64,000 nt of DNA. Origin: Arion vulgaris (lineage: Eukaryota > Mollusca > Gastropoda > Stylommatophora > Arionidae). This document shows positions 21,205 to 31,750 of the stretch, piece after piece; position 1 is the stretch's first letter; each line of letters opens with the position of its first letter. The stretch is from contig CM036753.1 of assembly GCA_020796225.1 (NCBI GenBank), forward strand, positions 68,232,365 to 68,296,364, in the 5' to 3' direction. Made by a program: the position numbers and the translations under genes. The notes under the pieces are model-generated. The model was given only the letters and a program-made list of their open reading frames with translations, ran no database searches and was not told where the DNA came from.

Positions 21205-22931
21205 CACGGCGTCATATTTGCATTGAGATACCGCTCTTTTAGTAATTTGCACTACTTTTTCAGCGCAGTCGGCGACGGTAATAAAATTTCACACAAATCA
21301 GCCATTTTGTTTTTTCGATCGAATCGATGAAACAGCGTGTAAACAATTGCTTCATATGAAATATGTGTCATTCATATAGTAAAACCGATTGTTCTACGTG
21401 TAACTGTAACATATTCTACAGATCTGGAAAATTATATGATTATATGTTAAGTAGAAGCTATTTTGAACGAAATTTTGTCGATGGTCACTACCATTATTTT
21501 GGAACCTTGAAAATTTCGCTGGGTACTGCCCATAAACATCGTATTTACTTGCAACGGAGTTTAAACTTCTCTTTAGTCATAAATTTTCATTACTAGAAAC
21601 ATTTTTCTCTCTTCTAAGGGCAACTTTACGTCTGCACGGCGTCAATAATCTACCAGACTTACCATTTCTCTGTGCTACGAAGCCGGTTTGCTTTCGACGT
21701 CCATAGCAACCGCTGCAGTTTGTGATCTTCTCGTGAATTTTTTCGTCGTTTTACTTGTGTCAACGATATCCAGCAATGCTAAATATAAATTTTTAATTTT
21801 CTTTTATATTTCAAACATTATTTATTCCTTTCAGTTGACTTTGTATCGAGTATCAACGGTAATATTAAATATACCACACTAGATCTAGCTGTCCAAAGTG
21901 AACCATTCGTCAGCGATAGACGGCAATAATGACTGGACCGAAAGAAAAGAAAATGTGGATGTTCTTGCAATAGTTACATTTGAAATTACTACTAGACTAT
22001 ATTTTGTGACAAGAGCTTCATTGCAACTAGCAATGAGTGCAATTTAAATGGCACAACTTTTAAACATGAAATGCCTATAATTAAGAAAGACAATTAACAG
22101 AATACTGATATGATTCACTAGTTATTTTAATTCTGAAATCACAATACAATAATATGAGACTTCGCAAGTAAATCTGAATAGTGTACGATAAAGATCGGTA
22201 CAGTCATTATTGCCGTCTATCGCTGACGAATGGTTCACTTTGGACAGCTAGATCTAGTGTGGGATATTTAATATTACGGTTGATACTAGATACAAAAGTC
22301 AACTGAAAGGAATAAATAATGTTTGAAATATAAAAAGCAAATTAAAAATTTATATTTAGCATTGCTGGATATTGTTGAAACAAGTAATATGACGAAAAAA
22401 ATTCACGAGAAGATCACAAACTGCAGCGGTTGCTATGGACGTCGAAAGCAAACCGGCTTCGTAGCACAGAGAAATGCTTAGTCTGGTAGATTATTGACGC
22501 CGTGCAGACGTAAAGTTGCCTTTAGAAGAGAGAAAAATGTTTCTAGTAATGAAAATTTACGAGTAAAGAGAAGTTTAAACTCCCGTTGCACGTAAATACG
22601 ATGTTTATGGGTAGTACCCAAGCGAAATTTTCAAGGTTATAAAAAAAATAATGGTAGTGATCATCGAAAAAAATTTCGTTCAAAATAGCTTCTACTTAAC
22701 ATATAATCATATAATTTTCCAGATCTGTAGAATATGTTACAGTTACACGTAGAACAATCGGTTTTACTATATGAATGACACATATTTCATATGAAGCAAT
22801 TGTTTACACGCTGTTTCATCGATTCGATCAAAAAAACAAAATGGCTGACTTGTGTGAAATTTTATTACCGTCGCGGACTGCGCTGAAAAAAGTAGTGCAA
22901 ATTACTAAAAGAGCGGTGTTGGTACACCGTG
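21205..22931. mobile_element. Foldback DNA element with about 737-bp inverted arms
   Basis: Left arm 21205-21941 and right arm 22195-22931 are inverted copies of each other with scattered substitutions and small indels; the spacer is 21942-22194. The outer ends read CACGGCGT and, inverted, CACGGTGT. TGTG occurs directly outside both ends, and removing the element plus one TGTG restores a normal S2 SINE, so the target duplication is 4 bp. Ends beginning CAC with a 4-bp duplication are in keeping with CMC/Chapaev-like transposons, but no transposase is encoded, so the superfamily is inference. Frames inside the arms (21363-21596, 22775-22957) carry no recognised domain. Confidence 0.9.
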
Positions 22932-23092
22932 TGTGTCACTTATGCGTCTACAAGTAGGTCAGCACATCCGATTTATGCGACGCTTTTTATTTACTAGGTA
23001 GCTTCCTAAGTCTCTACCTTAGTCTCCTCTTACGCCATACCTTGTTAATAATCGTACCTTGCGAGCCCTACAATACACGGGAGCGTCTGATT
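22932..23092 (-). mobile_element. SINE S2, 5' part of the split copy
   Basis: Continues S2 from TATGCGTCTACAAGTAGG through GCGACGCTTTTTATTTACTA to the GGGCTCGCAAGG-like 5' part. Confidence 0.85.
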
Positions 23093-23094
23093 AT

Positions 23095-23450
23095 AATTCT
23101 TATCCTCTTTATCCAGAACTTCTGCTGCCTTTTACTCTCTCTAAATTTCTTTCTTTTTTTGTCCTTTTCTCCAGTCCTATTTTATCTCACAGGGTCAGGA
23201 TAAGAAGATATTTACTAGAATATGCTTTTGTGTGAGATTCATAAACAGTATATTTCGTCGCTTCTGTTATCGCAGAGGTCTCTGAAAATGTATGTCTAAA
23301 TATCCATTTGTTAATACACACATAATTTCTAGAATAATGTTGTAATTTCTTCTTCATCAAGTACAAATAAACACACGGATTACTCCTCACAATTCTTCTT
23401 TCAAAGAGTATACGTAGATTTGAAGAATAGATAATCTCTTCCGCTGAGAT
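23095..23450. other. No recognised feature
   Basis: AT-rich spacer. Confidence 0.4.
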
Positions 23451-23459
23451 CTAAATTGA

Positions 23460-23770
23460 AAACCAGAATCTATTTTGTCTGAATACAAAGAAAACTAAGA
23501 TTATATCTACTGAGAAAACAAGATGTCAATCAAAAATGGCCATAAAAATGAACATATTGAAAAGGTTGCACATTTCTAATATCTTGTCAGTAATGATTAC
23601 CAATGGGGATTTGATACAAGAGATCAGAAAGCGGCTGAAGCTGAAGATGACATTTCAGAGGTTAAATATTATGTCTACATTTCTCACTGACAATGTTTTT
23701 ATCTTTAGGGGACAATGCTGTTATAAAGCTTGGAGTAGGAAACATTGTTTCTGGTTTGCTCTACAAAAAT
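23460..23770 (+). pseudogene. LINE reverse transcriptase fragment (post-catalytic region)
   Basis: The translation has LNTKKTKIISTEK near 23482-23520, then HIEKVAHF-like sequence in a neighbouring frame, then MITNGDLIQEIRKRLKL at about 23590-23640. This matches the NxxKTxxM...V..FxYLGSxIxxxGDxxxEIxxRL stretch of RTE-like reverse transcriptases. Broken by frame changes. Confidence 0.65.
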
Positions 23771-24055
23771 TGTAGTTAATTCGGTAAGGAAAATTGAGGA
23801 AAAAAATATGAAGGGGCATTGGAGTCTTGCCTCATCTTCAAGAAGGGAACCAACTGGAAAAGGCTTAGAAACACTGCTTAGAAAGAAAATGTGTTAGAAA
23901 ATAAATCTCCTTGTTTTGTAAAGTTCCTATTCTAATCAGCTTCACATTGTATCAACATAATATACGTTCATGCATTCTGATATTATTTATTATTTCAAGA
24001 AAAATAAGCCATCATGAGTTTTTCTTTTGGTTAACTTGAACTTGTTCTAAATAAG
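23771..24055. other. No recognised feature
   Basis: AT-rich spacer before the 36-bp satellite. Confidence 0.4.
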
Positions 24056-24063
24056 AGAAAGTC

Positions 24064-25160
24064 CTTTCATTTTAAGAAGTATGGAGGTACAGTGGTTGAC
24101 TTTCATTTTAAGAAGTATGGAGGTACAGTGGTTGACTTTCATTTTAAGAAGTATGGAGGTACAGTGGTTGACTTTCATTTTAAGAAGTATGGAGGTACAG
24201 TGGTTGACTTTCATTTTAAGAAGTATGGAGGTACAGTGGTTGACTTTCATTTTAAGAAGTATGGAGGTACAGTGGTTGACTTTCATTTTAAGAAGTATGG
24301 AGGTACAGTGGTTGACTTTCATTTTAAGAAGTATGGAGGTACAGTGGTTGACTTTCATTTTAAGAAGTATGGAGGTACAGTGGTTGACTTTCATTTTAAG
24401 AAGTATGGAGGTACAGTGGTTGACTTTCATTTTAAGAAGTATGGAGGTACAGTGGTTGACTTTCATTTTAAGAAGTATGGAGGTACAGTGGTTGACTTTC
24501 ATTTTAAGAAGTATGGAGGTACAGTGGTTGACTTTCATTTTAAGAAGTATGGAGGTACAGTGATTGACTTTCATTTTAAGAAGTATGGAGGTACAGTGAT
24601 TGACTTTCATTTTAAGAAGTATGGAGGTACAGTATTGACTTCATTTAAGAGTATGGAGGACAGATTGACTTTCATTAAAGTATGGAGACATGGTTGACTT
24701 TCATTTAAGAATATGAGGTAAAATGATTACTTTCATTTTAAAGTATGGATGTAACAGCTTGACTTTCATTTAACAGAAGTATGGAGTACATGATTGACTT
24801 TCATTTTAAGAAGATGAGTACAGTGATTGCTTTCTTTTGGTATGGAGGTACATGATTGACTTTCATTTTAAAAGTATGGAGGTACAGTGATTGACTTTCA
24901 TTTTAAGAAGTATGGAGGTACAGTGATTGACTTTCATTTTAAGAAGTATGGAGGTACAGTGGTTGACTTTCATTTTAAGAAGTATGGAGGTACAGTGATT
25001 GACTTTCATTTTAAGAAGTATGGAGGTACAGTGGTTGACTTTCATTTTAAGAAGTATGGAGGTACAGTGATTGACTTTCATTTTAAGAAGTATGGAGGTA
25101 CAGTGATTGACTTTCATTTTAAGTATGAGGCAGTGGAGTACAGTGGAGTGCATGGAGGTA
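24064..25160 (+). repeat. 36-bp satellite, about 30 copies
   Basis: The unit is TTGACTTTCATTTTAAGAAG followed by TATGGAGGTACAGTGG. The first about 14 units are essentially identical. A decayed block with many deletions lies at 24630-24870, followed by about seven clean units with a GTGATTG variant. Three frames stay open across both strands (for example 24047-24610 minus and 24092-24697 plus), purely because of the 36-bp period. Confidence 0.97.
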
Positions 25161-25234
25161 CAGTGAGTATGTGACTTCGCTCCAAAGGCACTGGGTTCCT
25201 TTCCGGGAGCGATTGGGAAATATATTCATTTATC

Positions 25235-25660
25235 GCTGAATGTACTGTAGGTTAAATCGTATTCCTAGTTATATCGGAGTCAAACAATGTACTGTAGGTT
25301 AAATCGTATTCCTAGTTATATCGGAGTCAAACAATGTACTTAAGTTAATCGAGTCAAACATGTTATATCGGAGTCAAACAATGTACTGTAGGTTAAATCG
25401 TATTCCTAGTTATATCGGAGTCAAACAATGTACTATAAGTTATATCGGAGTCAAACAATGTACTATAGTTAATCGGAAACAAAGTACTAGTTATATCAGA
25501 GTCAAACAATGTACTTATAAGATTATATCGAAGTCAAACAATGTACTATAAGTATATCAGAGTCAAACAATTACTAGTTATATCGAGTCAAACAATGTAC
25601 TATATTTGTTATATCAGAGTCAAACAATGTACTATAAGTTATATCGGAGTCAAACAATAA
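25235..25660 (+). repeat. 30-47-bp tandem repeat
   Basis: Units share TTATATCGGAGTCAAACAATGTACT. A longer form inserts GTAGGTTAAATCGTATTCC. Spacing and sequence become irregular after about 25340. A single related motif (AATATCGGAGTTGAACAATA) lies at about 36136-36155. The array leads directly into an S7 repeat. Confidence 0.9.
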
Positions 25661-26160
25661 AACGTAAGGTCCCGTTCAGTTGACTACGTATTTTTTTATT
25701 CCGATCCAGAAGCACTTGAGCTTTTTCAGCTCTTCGGCTCAGTGCCATGGACATCGTAACCTTCGGTTCGGTGCCACGAACACCGTAAATCTGGGGAATT
25801 GTGGCTTTTCTCGCCATCCCGCGGAATTGAACCGCACATACAGAGGGATAGTCACCCGTAGTCCAACGCGCTACGAACATGCTGGGCAGACGGGCAGTTG
25901 ACTACGTAAGAGGACACTCGTCACTTGAGAATAAATAACATAGCCTGCAAAGTCGATGCCCTGGCAAAAATCATTAAAAGATTACAATAACATTTTTACA
26001 AAATTTGTTGCTATCATAAGAAATGTCATCGGGAACCCTCGATGGTCTTATGGAGTTTGTCCGCTGCAGTTGAGATCTCTTGTTTAAGAAAGAGATCGGA
26101 GCATACATGGTTATTCATGGGAATGAAATGATAATATTAATATCAATCAATAAATATATC
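25655..26160 (+). mobile_element. Dispersed repeat S7, interrupted by an S1 SINE
   Basis: AAAACGTAAGGTCCCGTTCAG precedes and TAAGAGGACACTCG follows the SINE. Further on are GAGATCTCTTG and an AATATCAATCAATAAATA tail, as in the S7 copies at 5625 and 44330. The S1 SINE at 25691-25895 is inserted near its 5' end. Confidence 0.7.
25691..25895 (-). mobile_element. tRNA-derived SINE S1 with perfect 13-bp target duplication
   Basis: Flanked by AGTTGACTACGTA at 25678-25690 and 25896-25908. The minus-strand head GCCCGTCTGCCCAGCATG, A box and B box are present; small deletions occur in the body (for example TTCTCGCCATCCC). Confidence 0.93.
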
Positions 26161-26164
26161 AAAT

Positions 26165-26885
26165 ATGTGCTAACATTTCTCCGTAAGTAGAAGTGAGAGA
26201 GAAAAAAAGAGAGAAAGAGAAAAACTAAAATATTGTCAAGACATTGACAGTGAGATAAATAAGTGCAATCACAATTTTACTACAACATAAAGACAAGAAA
26301 CATCAATAAAACACAGAACCTGAATATTACATCATACTAATCTTGGGAACAGCAAATTGACAAGTTCGCACAGTTCACATGTTGGAATTTCCATTGAAGA
26401 AAATGTACCGGTTGTTTGAATCTTTGTTTAATCCGTGTCCACTAAGCGTTGTCATGATGCTCCGATGATGGAGCAAAAGAATAGGATTATTTGATTGAGT
26501 TGTTTGAGACAGGGACGACTAACAATTAGAACATTTTACATTCCAAAGTTTGCGCTCGACGGAAGGAAATGTCGTTCGTGTCATGCTCTCGGTGTAAATA
26601 GTCTTGTCGCTAATACACGCTTTAAAATCAATGCAGAGATGTCAGACGAGCGAGGATATTTTGGGGAAAGTATATGGTAAAAAGGGGCGGGGGGAGGAGG
26701 TTGAGTGCATTGAGACAATGATGGGACATCGTATCGATTTGTTTGGTAGAAGGAACACGACAGTACTTTACTAGATTTTGTTAACCTCTTGGTCTGGCAG
26801 TACTAATAGTTATAAATAGCCTGCCTCTGTTACTGGTATGTTCAAATTATATATCATATTTTATATAAATATTTGCATTGGGTCT
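26165..26885. other. No recognised feature
   Basis: Includes a GA-rich patch near 26192-26225. The frame 26495-26680 has a CRSCHALG stretch but no family I can name. Confidence 0.45.
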
Positions 26886-26887
26886 CA

Positions 26888-27135
26888 CTTCTTTCTTCTG
26901 TTTCGAACGTTCCATATCGACCACTTGTTAAACAAATCTTTGTGATTTGAGCATAAGGGCGATTGTATGTTGTGCCAGTTATGCGCCTACAAGTAGACCA
27001 GCACATCCGAGTTCTGCGACGCTTCTTATTTACTAGGTAGCTTCCTAGGCACCTACCTTAGTCGTCTCTTACGACATGCCTTATAGGTCGCAGTGTTACT
27101 ATTCTTTGCTTGACTTGCGCGCCCGGTAACACTCA
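26888..27135 (-). mobile_element. SINE S2
   Basis: Minus-strand S2 with CATATCGACCACTTGTTAAAC, GTTGTGCCAGTTATGCGCC (the junction used to reconstruct the foldback target) and a 5' end near TTACCGGGCGCG. Confidence 0.85.
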
Positions 27136-27184
27136 GGCGGGGTCTCACTAGTAATACTGATGATCTCAGTACTAGGATTTTTGT

Positions 27185-27790
27185 AGTCCTGTTTTGACTA
27201 GACATTAAATGTTACGCAGTCAAGACATCTTTGTGTTGATTCTACATTAATGGTGATCTTAGCATTGTGGTTACAGTCAAGACATTGGGTTGATTCTAGT
27301 CTAGACATTGTAGGGTTTACCGAGTCAAAGACATCGTAGGTTGATTCTAGCCTAGATATTGTAGGGTTTACCTGAGTCAAGACATCGTAGGGTTGATTCT
27401 AGCTAGACATTGTAGGGTTTACCGAGTCAAGACATCGTAGGTTGATTCTAGTACTAGACATTGTAGGTCAGTCAGCATCGTAGGCTCTGATTCTAGTCAG
27501 ATCGCATCGTAGAGTTGATTCTAGTCTAGACATTGTAGGGTTTATCCGAGTCAAGACATCGTAGGGTTGATTCTAGTCTAGACATTGTAGGGTTTACCTG
27601 AGTAAGACATCGTAGGTTGATTCTAGTCTAGACATTGTAGGGTTTACCGAGTCAATACATCTTTGGTTGATTCTAGTCTAGACATTGTAGGGTTTACCGA
27701 GTCAAGACATTGTTGGGTTGATTCTAGTCTAGACATTGTAGGGTTTACCCGAGTCAATACATCGTTGACCTGAATATCGTAATGTTGATT
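27185..27790 (+). repeat. About 51-bp tandem repeat, about 12 copies
   Basis: Each unit combines GATTCTAGTCTAGACATTGT, AGGGTTTACCGAGTC and AAGACATCGTAGGGTT. Single-base indels are frequent. TCTAGACATTG and CAAGACATCG are themselves similar, which suggests an older half-unit duplication. Confidence 0.92.
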
Positions 27791-27829
27791 TTAGTAGAAA
27801 CATCAAAGGGGTTTAAAAACGGTTCAAGA

Positions 27830-27985
27830 GGGGAAGGACTGACTACATTGCACCAGGTTTCCCCATATGGCTAGGTCACTCTACGCAGAAAAGACACATC
27901 CCCTGCCGAAGGAATTGCACCAAGCCCGAACTCCTTAGCTCCGGCAACAATTCTTAGAGATCTCCGAGAAAAAGTTATTTTAATA
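27830..27985 (-). mobile_element. SINE S4 body fragment
   Basis: Matches the S4 body complement (GACTACATTGCACCAGGTTT, GAACTCCTTAGCTCCGGCAA, AATTCTTAGAGATCTC). The tRNA-like head is absent. Confidence 0.65.
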
Positions 27986-27999
27986 TTTTAAAGAATTTT

Positions 28000-28235
28000 G
28001 CCATTGAAGCGGCTTTAGAGCCCATTTTTATCGATTTTCAACTGCCAAATGTTCTTCTAATCCTCAATTTGAAGACAAGACCTATGTTTTATCGTCCATC
28101 TTCGATAGGACTAGGAGCTAATTCTCGTCTACATTGATCTCGTCTACAATATCCCGATCGCTTCTCTTAGGGATCAAACATAGAACCTTTGGAGCGAGCG
28201 GTGAAGCACCTTACCTCCACGTTATAGAGACCAAT
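28000..28235 (-). mobile_element. tRNA-related SINE S6
   Basis: Shares GACCTATGTTTTATCGTCCAT, CTTCGATAGGACTAGGAGCT and a B-box complement GGGATCAAAC (28170-28179) with 47575-47790. On the minus strand the head reads ACGTGGAGGTAAGGTGC, a plausible A box. Confidence 0.6.
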
Positions 28236-28780
28236 GATCATTTTATAAGAATGGTATGTAGAAGACATGCAGCCAGCCCCCGCCCCAGGTGGTAGTTGGT
28301 AGACCAGACAGGTAGCTTTAGTTTATAGTTTGTAGATATTTAATTAGTTGACTGTAGTGGTTGCACACCAATTCTGCACGCTAGCAGATAGCAACGCTAA
28401 AACGAGACATTGACGTAGGTTAGAGACAAAAGAAGGAGAGACAAGATGGCCGCCTAAGTGAGAACCATGTCACTGTCGATTCTTTTACCCAAAAGCTATT
28501 CTCGGTCAGGTGATGTAATCCTTGTATTCAACTCTCATGTATTAAAGACCTTATTGCATCCGTTAGTTCACGACTAGTTTGTCAACATTTAACGTTGTAA
28601 AGTGCATTCATTGTGTGTCAAACAGAATGGACTGGTCTTTAGTTACAATATGATAGCAACACGTAATCAGCCTCAGACCACGGAAACCAGACTACCAAGC
28701 TCTAATGTATCCACGGTATAGAACGCCATAACATTGAAGGACCAGTGTCACTGCTGAACTAACCACCACTCTCAGCTCTT
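28236..28780. other. No recognised feature
   Basis: Unique-looking stretch. No coding motif recognised. Confidence 0.45.
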
Positions 28781-28794
28781 AGGCTCCTCAACCG

Positions 28795-28895
28795 AAGGTA
28801 CCCCACCCGTACTACCAAAAGGTACCCCACCCGTACTACCACTCGCACTATCAAGACGTACCATATCCGTACTATCATAAGGTATCCCCAACAGA
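28795..28895 (+). repeat. Short tandem repeat of a GGTACC..CGTACTA motif, about 4-5 copies
   Basis: AAGGTACCCCACCCGTACTA recurs at roughly 22-28 bp spacing and degrades towards the right. Confidence 0.75.
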
Positions 28896-28934
28896 ACCCC
28901 TAAACTACAACAGGTACTTTGTTAGATACCAATT

Positions 28935-29530
28935 GACGCAAACAATAGTAGACACATTAATCTGAGAGCGGTTATTGGTTATTGAACAGACGTCACAGCA
29001 CTCTGGGCAGATCCATAGGTGCTCATTCTCCCCCAACATATTTCGAAGGGTATGCATACTGATGGTTCCTGTGGCTCGCTGGTTCAACATAACCTCTTCC
29101 TGCTCCTCAAGCATCCGGCTCTACTTGTACAGCGTGTAATTCCAAACTTCTTAAATCGCTGGATAGATCCAATGTCAAGTGTAGTGTCCTCATCCAACAG
29201 TAGGTCGATAAGAGATCAAAGAACATCCCCCTTATCCATCCTAAACTCTCCAACCATAAATGCTTTCGATGCACGTCTATCCGCTCTCTCGTTGCCGCGA
29301 ACACCCGTATGATCATGACAGTAGATTCCCGTATACCTCTGGAGGTTGGAAACATCAATAGTCGACATCTACCCATACCTGCCATTTTGTAACTTCCTAA
29401 GCATTGACTGAGAGTCAGACATACCAATGACCTCAGTAAACGAAGTTCCATAGAGCCACTGTAGGATAGCAGTAACGGCTTCAACCTCCATCATCATAAA
29501 TGAAGTAATTGCCCTGTATGCCCCCCTTCG
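28935..29530 (-). pseudogene. RNase H LINE, C-terminal part
   Basis: Broken minus frames read EAVTAIL (about 29480), a SDSQSMLRKLQ RNase H strand, IYCHDHTGVRGNERADRLAS (the GHxxVxGNExADxLA RNase H signature) and DKGD.. LLLDEDT, then NQRATGTISMHTLRNMLGE and the WICPECCDV knuckle. This is the RNase H domain and C terminus found in I-clade-like LINEs. Catalytic order is lost to frame changes. Other pieces: 40130, 45850, 47935, 52700, 55325, 57430 and 57720. Confidence 0.82.
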
Positions 29531-29624
29531 TTCTTCAACAACACCTGATCAGAGAATTGCACAAACCTCTGTACAACCTCCATATCTTCAGCAACTATAC
29601 CAGGAATCTCAAAATAAATTCCCA

Positions 29625-29716
29625 CCATGAATCGAACGACGCTGTATGAATTCGAACCCCGACATTCAGTTCGTAATGCAATATCTTGATCCCTTCGCTA
29701 AGGAGATACCTGGTGA
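29625..29716 (-). other. tRNA-like sequence (probable SINE head)
   Basis: The minus strand has CTTAGCGAAGGGATCAAG (A-box-like) and GGGGTTCGAATTC (B-box-like, 29648-29660). No acceptor-stem pairing is seen. Confidence 0.45.
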
Positions 29717-29790
29717 ACTAATATGTTTACTAGATCCAGCATTTCTTTCAATATTCAACAAATTTAAAGAAAGTAAAAAGTAAGTAATTC

Positions 29791-30050
29791 TTCGATGATA
29801 ATGCTAGTTGTGCAGACGATGATACTAAAGAAGATAAAAGAAGAAAATAATTTCTTCGATGATATTGCTAGTTATGCAGACGATGATACCAAAGAAAGTT
29901 AAAGAATAACGAAATGCTACACTTCTAAGCGATGATATTGCTAGTTGTGCTGACGATGATACTAAAGAAAGTAAAAGAAGAAAATAATTTCTGCGATGAT
30001 ACTGCTAGTCGTGTAGACTATGAAGCTGAAGATAGTAAAAAGAAACATAC
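29791..30050 (+). repeat. About 63-bp tandem repeat, 4 divergent copies
   Basis: Units begin near 29793, 29856, 29929 and 29992 with CGATGATAnTGCTAGT and contain GACGATGATACTAAAGAA. Translated units read DDIASCADDDTKESKRRK-like sequence and usually end in a stop. The last unit runs on into an open frame to 30126. Confidence 0.75.
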
Positions 30051-30054
30051 TATT

Positions 30055-30430
30055 AAATATTCCTGTGAGACATTTACAACGATAGTTGCTCCACGTGTCG
30101 TCAGTAGAAAAGCAGGGAGTTTATGATCGGGTATAACTTAAACTCCATTATTTATTAATAAACAATATCCATTGCAGTTGTTGCTATAGTAACCTTGCTA
30201 AAACAGTGTGTACTAAATGCAATAGTAGAAACTGATTGTAATGCTCATGTGTGGATAAGAATACGTCTTCCATGTTACTTCCGGGCACAACATCTTGTAA
30301 GCCATGATTTGTAAACAGGGTCTGTGTATGAACAAGTCAAATAGGAAAACTACTGACGTAAAACGAAATCAATTGACAAGAAAAAGACAAAACAATCGAT
30401 GTTAGACACTATAGTTAAAACGTAAACACA
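30055..30430. other. No recognised feature
   Basis: AT-rich spacer. Confidence 0.4.
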
Positions 30431-30435
30431 TATGT

Positions 30436-30462
30436 CGCCACGTTTCGACCAGGTCATTAATT
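30436..30462 (-). other. Weak hammerhead-like motif
   Basis: The minus strand reads TTAATGACCTGGTCGAAACG: a GACC/GGTC hairpin followed by GAAAC. It resembles the better copies at 36205 and 59623 but has a different 5' core. Confidence 0.3.
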
Positions 30463-30469
30463 GAAAAAT

Positions 30470-31190
30470 GAAAATCGTGGCATTTTCTTCACAGGGCTTA
30501 GCTATAAACCACAGTAAACGTATCGTCGATTTTTTAGGCGCCACTTATACGTTCAGTAGTTTGTCATTGCTTTGTGAATGGTGAAATCTATTTTTACGTT
30601 CACAAATTCCAAGGAACTACTTTGCTTCCAAACTTACGGAGTTTGAATCAAGTACGCTTAGGTTGTGATCGAGTGCACTATCGCTCAAGCTACAGACGTT
30701 CATGTTCATTAGTTACTTAACCGAAATCATATCATTCGAAGGAGATCAATCAGTGCTCAGTGGCACCCATCAGATGTGAAAAAAAGTATTATTATAATGG
30801 TTTCTGTGACTAGCTGGTTAAGAACACACCTCAATCTGCCCATTAAAAATGCTCAGTACAGCGCGGTACTTACAGGGGGATCCTCAAACGCTTGAAGAAA
30901 AATGTGATCTTTTACGTTTCAAACAACAATTAATTTTAAAAATTAATTAAACTTGTTCTGCTGCGAAATCAAAGGACCTGGACTAGACCAGAGTCTAAAT
31001 GTCTGACAAGACAAAATTAAAGATCATTTGAAGTTTCCCGCAGTCTGAGAACATCGTTTACTATTGTAACATAAAGATAATTAATTCCTGTCCATTTTCT
31101 TGAATAGAAACTTTTGGTGTGTCCACGGCAACAAAATTTATTTAAAAGGGGTCCACGTAATGCAAAGTTTGAGAACCGCTGATATAGATT
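30470..31190. other. Mostly unrecognised; possible decayed hAT-like end near 31160-31181
   Basis: The right side ends GCAAAGTTTGAGAACCGCTG, which inverted begins CAGCGGTTCTCAAAC, the style of a hAT TIR. A partial partner (CAGGGGGATCCTCAAACG) starts at 30873. No 8-bp duplication is seen, so this is only a suggestion. Confidence 0.35.
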
Positions 31191-31598
31191 ATTTAAACAT
31201 AATTACTAAAACCCAAGCACGAAAAATACATTTAATTAATGAAAGTGCAAAGTTCATGATGCGTAATTAAAATAGTAACCGACTATGACGAGTGAACAGT
31301 AATTAACTTTTAATATTGTTGTCGTCAGATATGGATGATTCAACTGTAGTTTGTACATTATATGTGCATGTAATTTATCATTACTGAAAGTAAGACCTCA
31401 TTAACTGAATGTTTATGTTACATTCAACGATAATTTCTTGGTTTGTTTTATTCTAATTATCTATACAAATGAATGTAATTCTTCAGCTTCTTTACTATAT
31501 GTGAAATTATCTTGCAGGGAAATACAATATTAACTACATAGTTATTTGTTGTTGACAATAAAATTAGTGATTATTCTTTGTTATCTTTTTATTCTTCA
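31191..31598. other. No recognised feature
   Basis: AT-rich sequence up to the hAT target duplication. Confidence 0.4.
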
Positions 31599-31750
31599 TC
31601 TCTACGCAGCGCCGGATTAGCCTAGTAGCAGAAGTAGCAAATGCTACGGGCCCCGCGCTTCTAGGGGCCCCGCGCCTATGTGACAGAGATTAAAATGGAA
31701 AAAATAACCAGATGTTATATCAAAAACATGCACGCTGTCTGAATTTTTAA

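Noticed and set aside
24047..24697. Long frames on both strands (187, 160 and 201 codons)
   Set aside because: All come from the same 36-bp satellite; simultaneous openness on both strands is the expected effect of the period.
26495..26680. 61-codon frame with CRSCHALG
   Set aside because: Too short, with a single weak cysteine pair and no family match.
30873..31181. Second hAT-like element with CAG..CTCAAAC ends
   Set aside because: Ends match only in part, and the flanks GGTACTTA and ATATAGAT are not a duplication.
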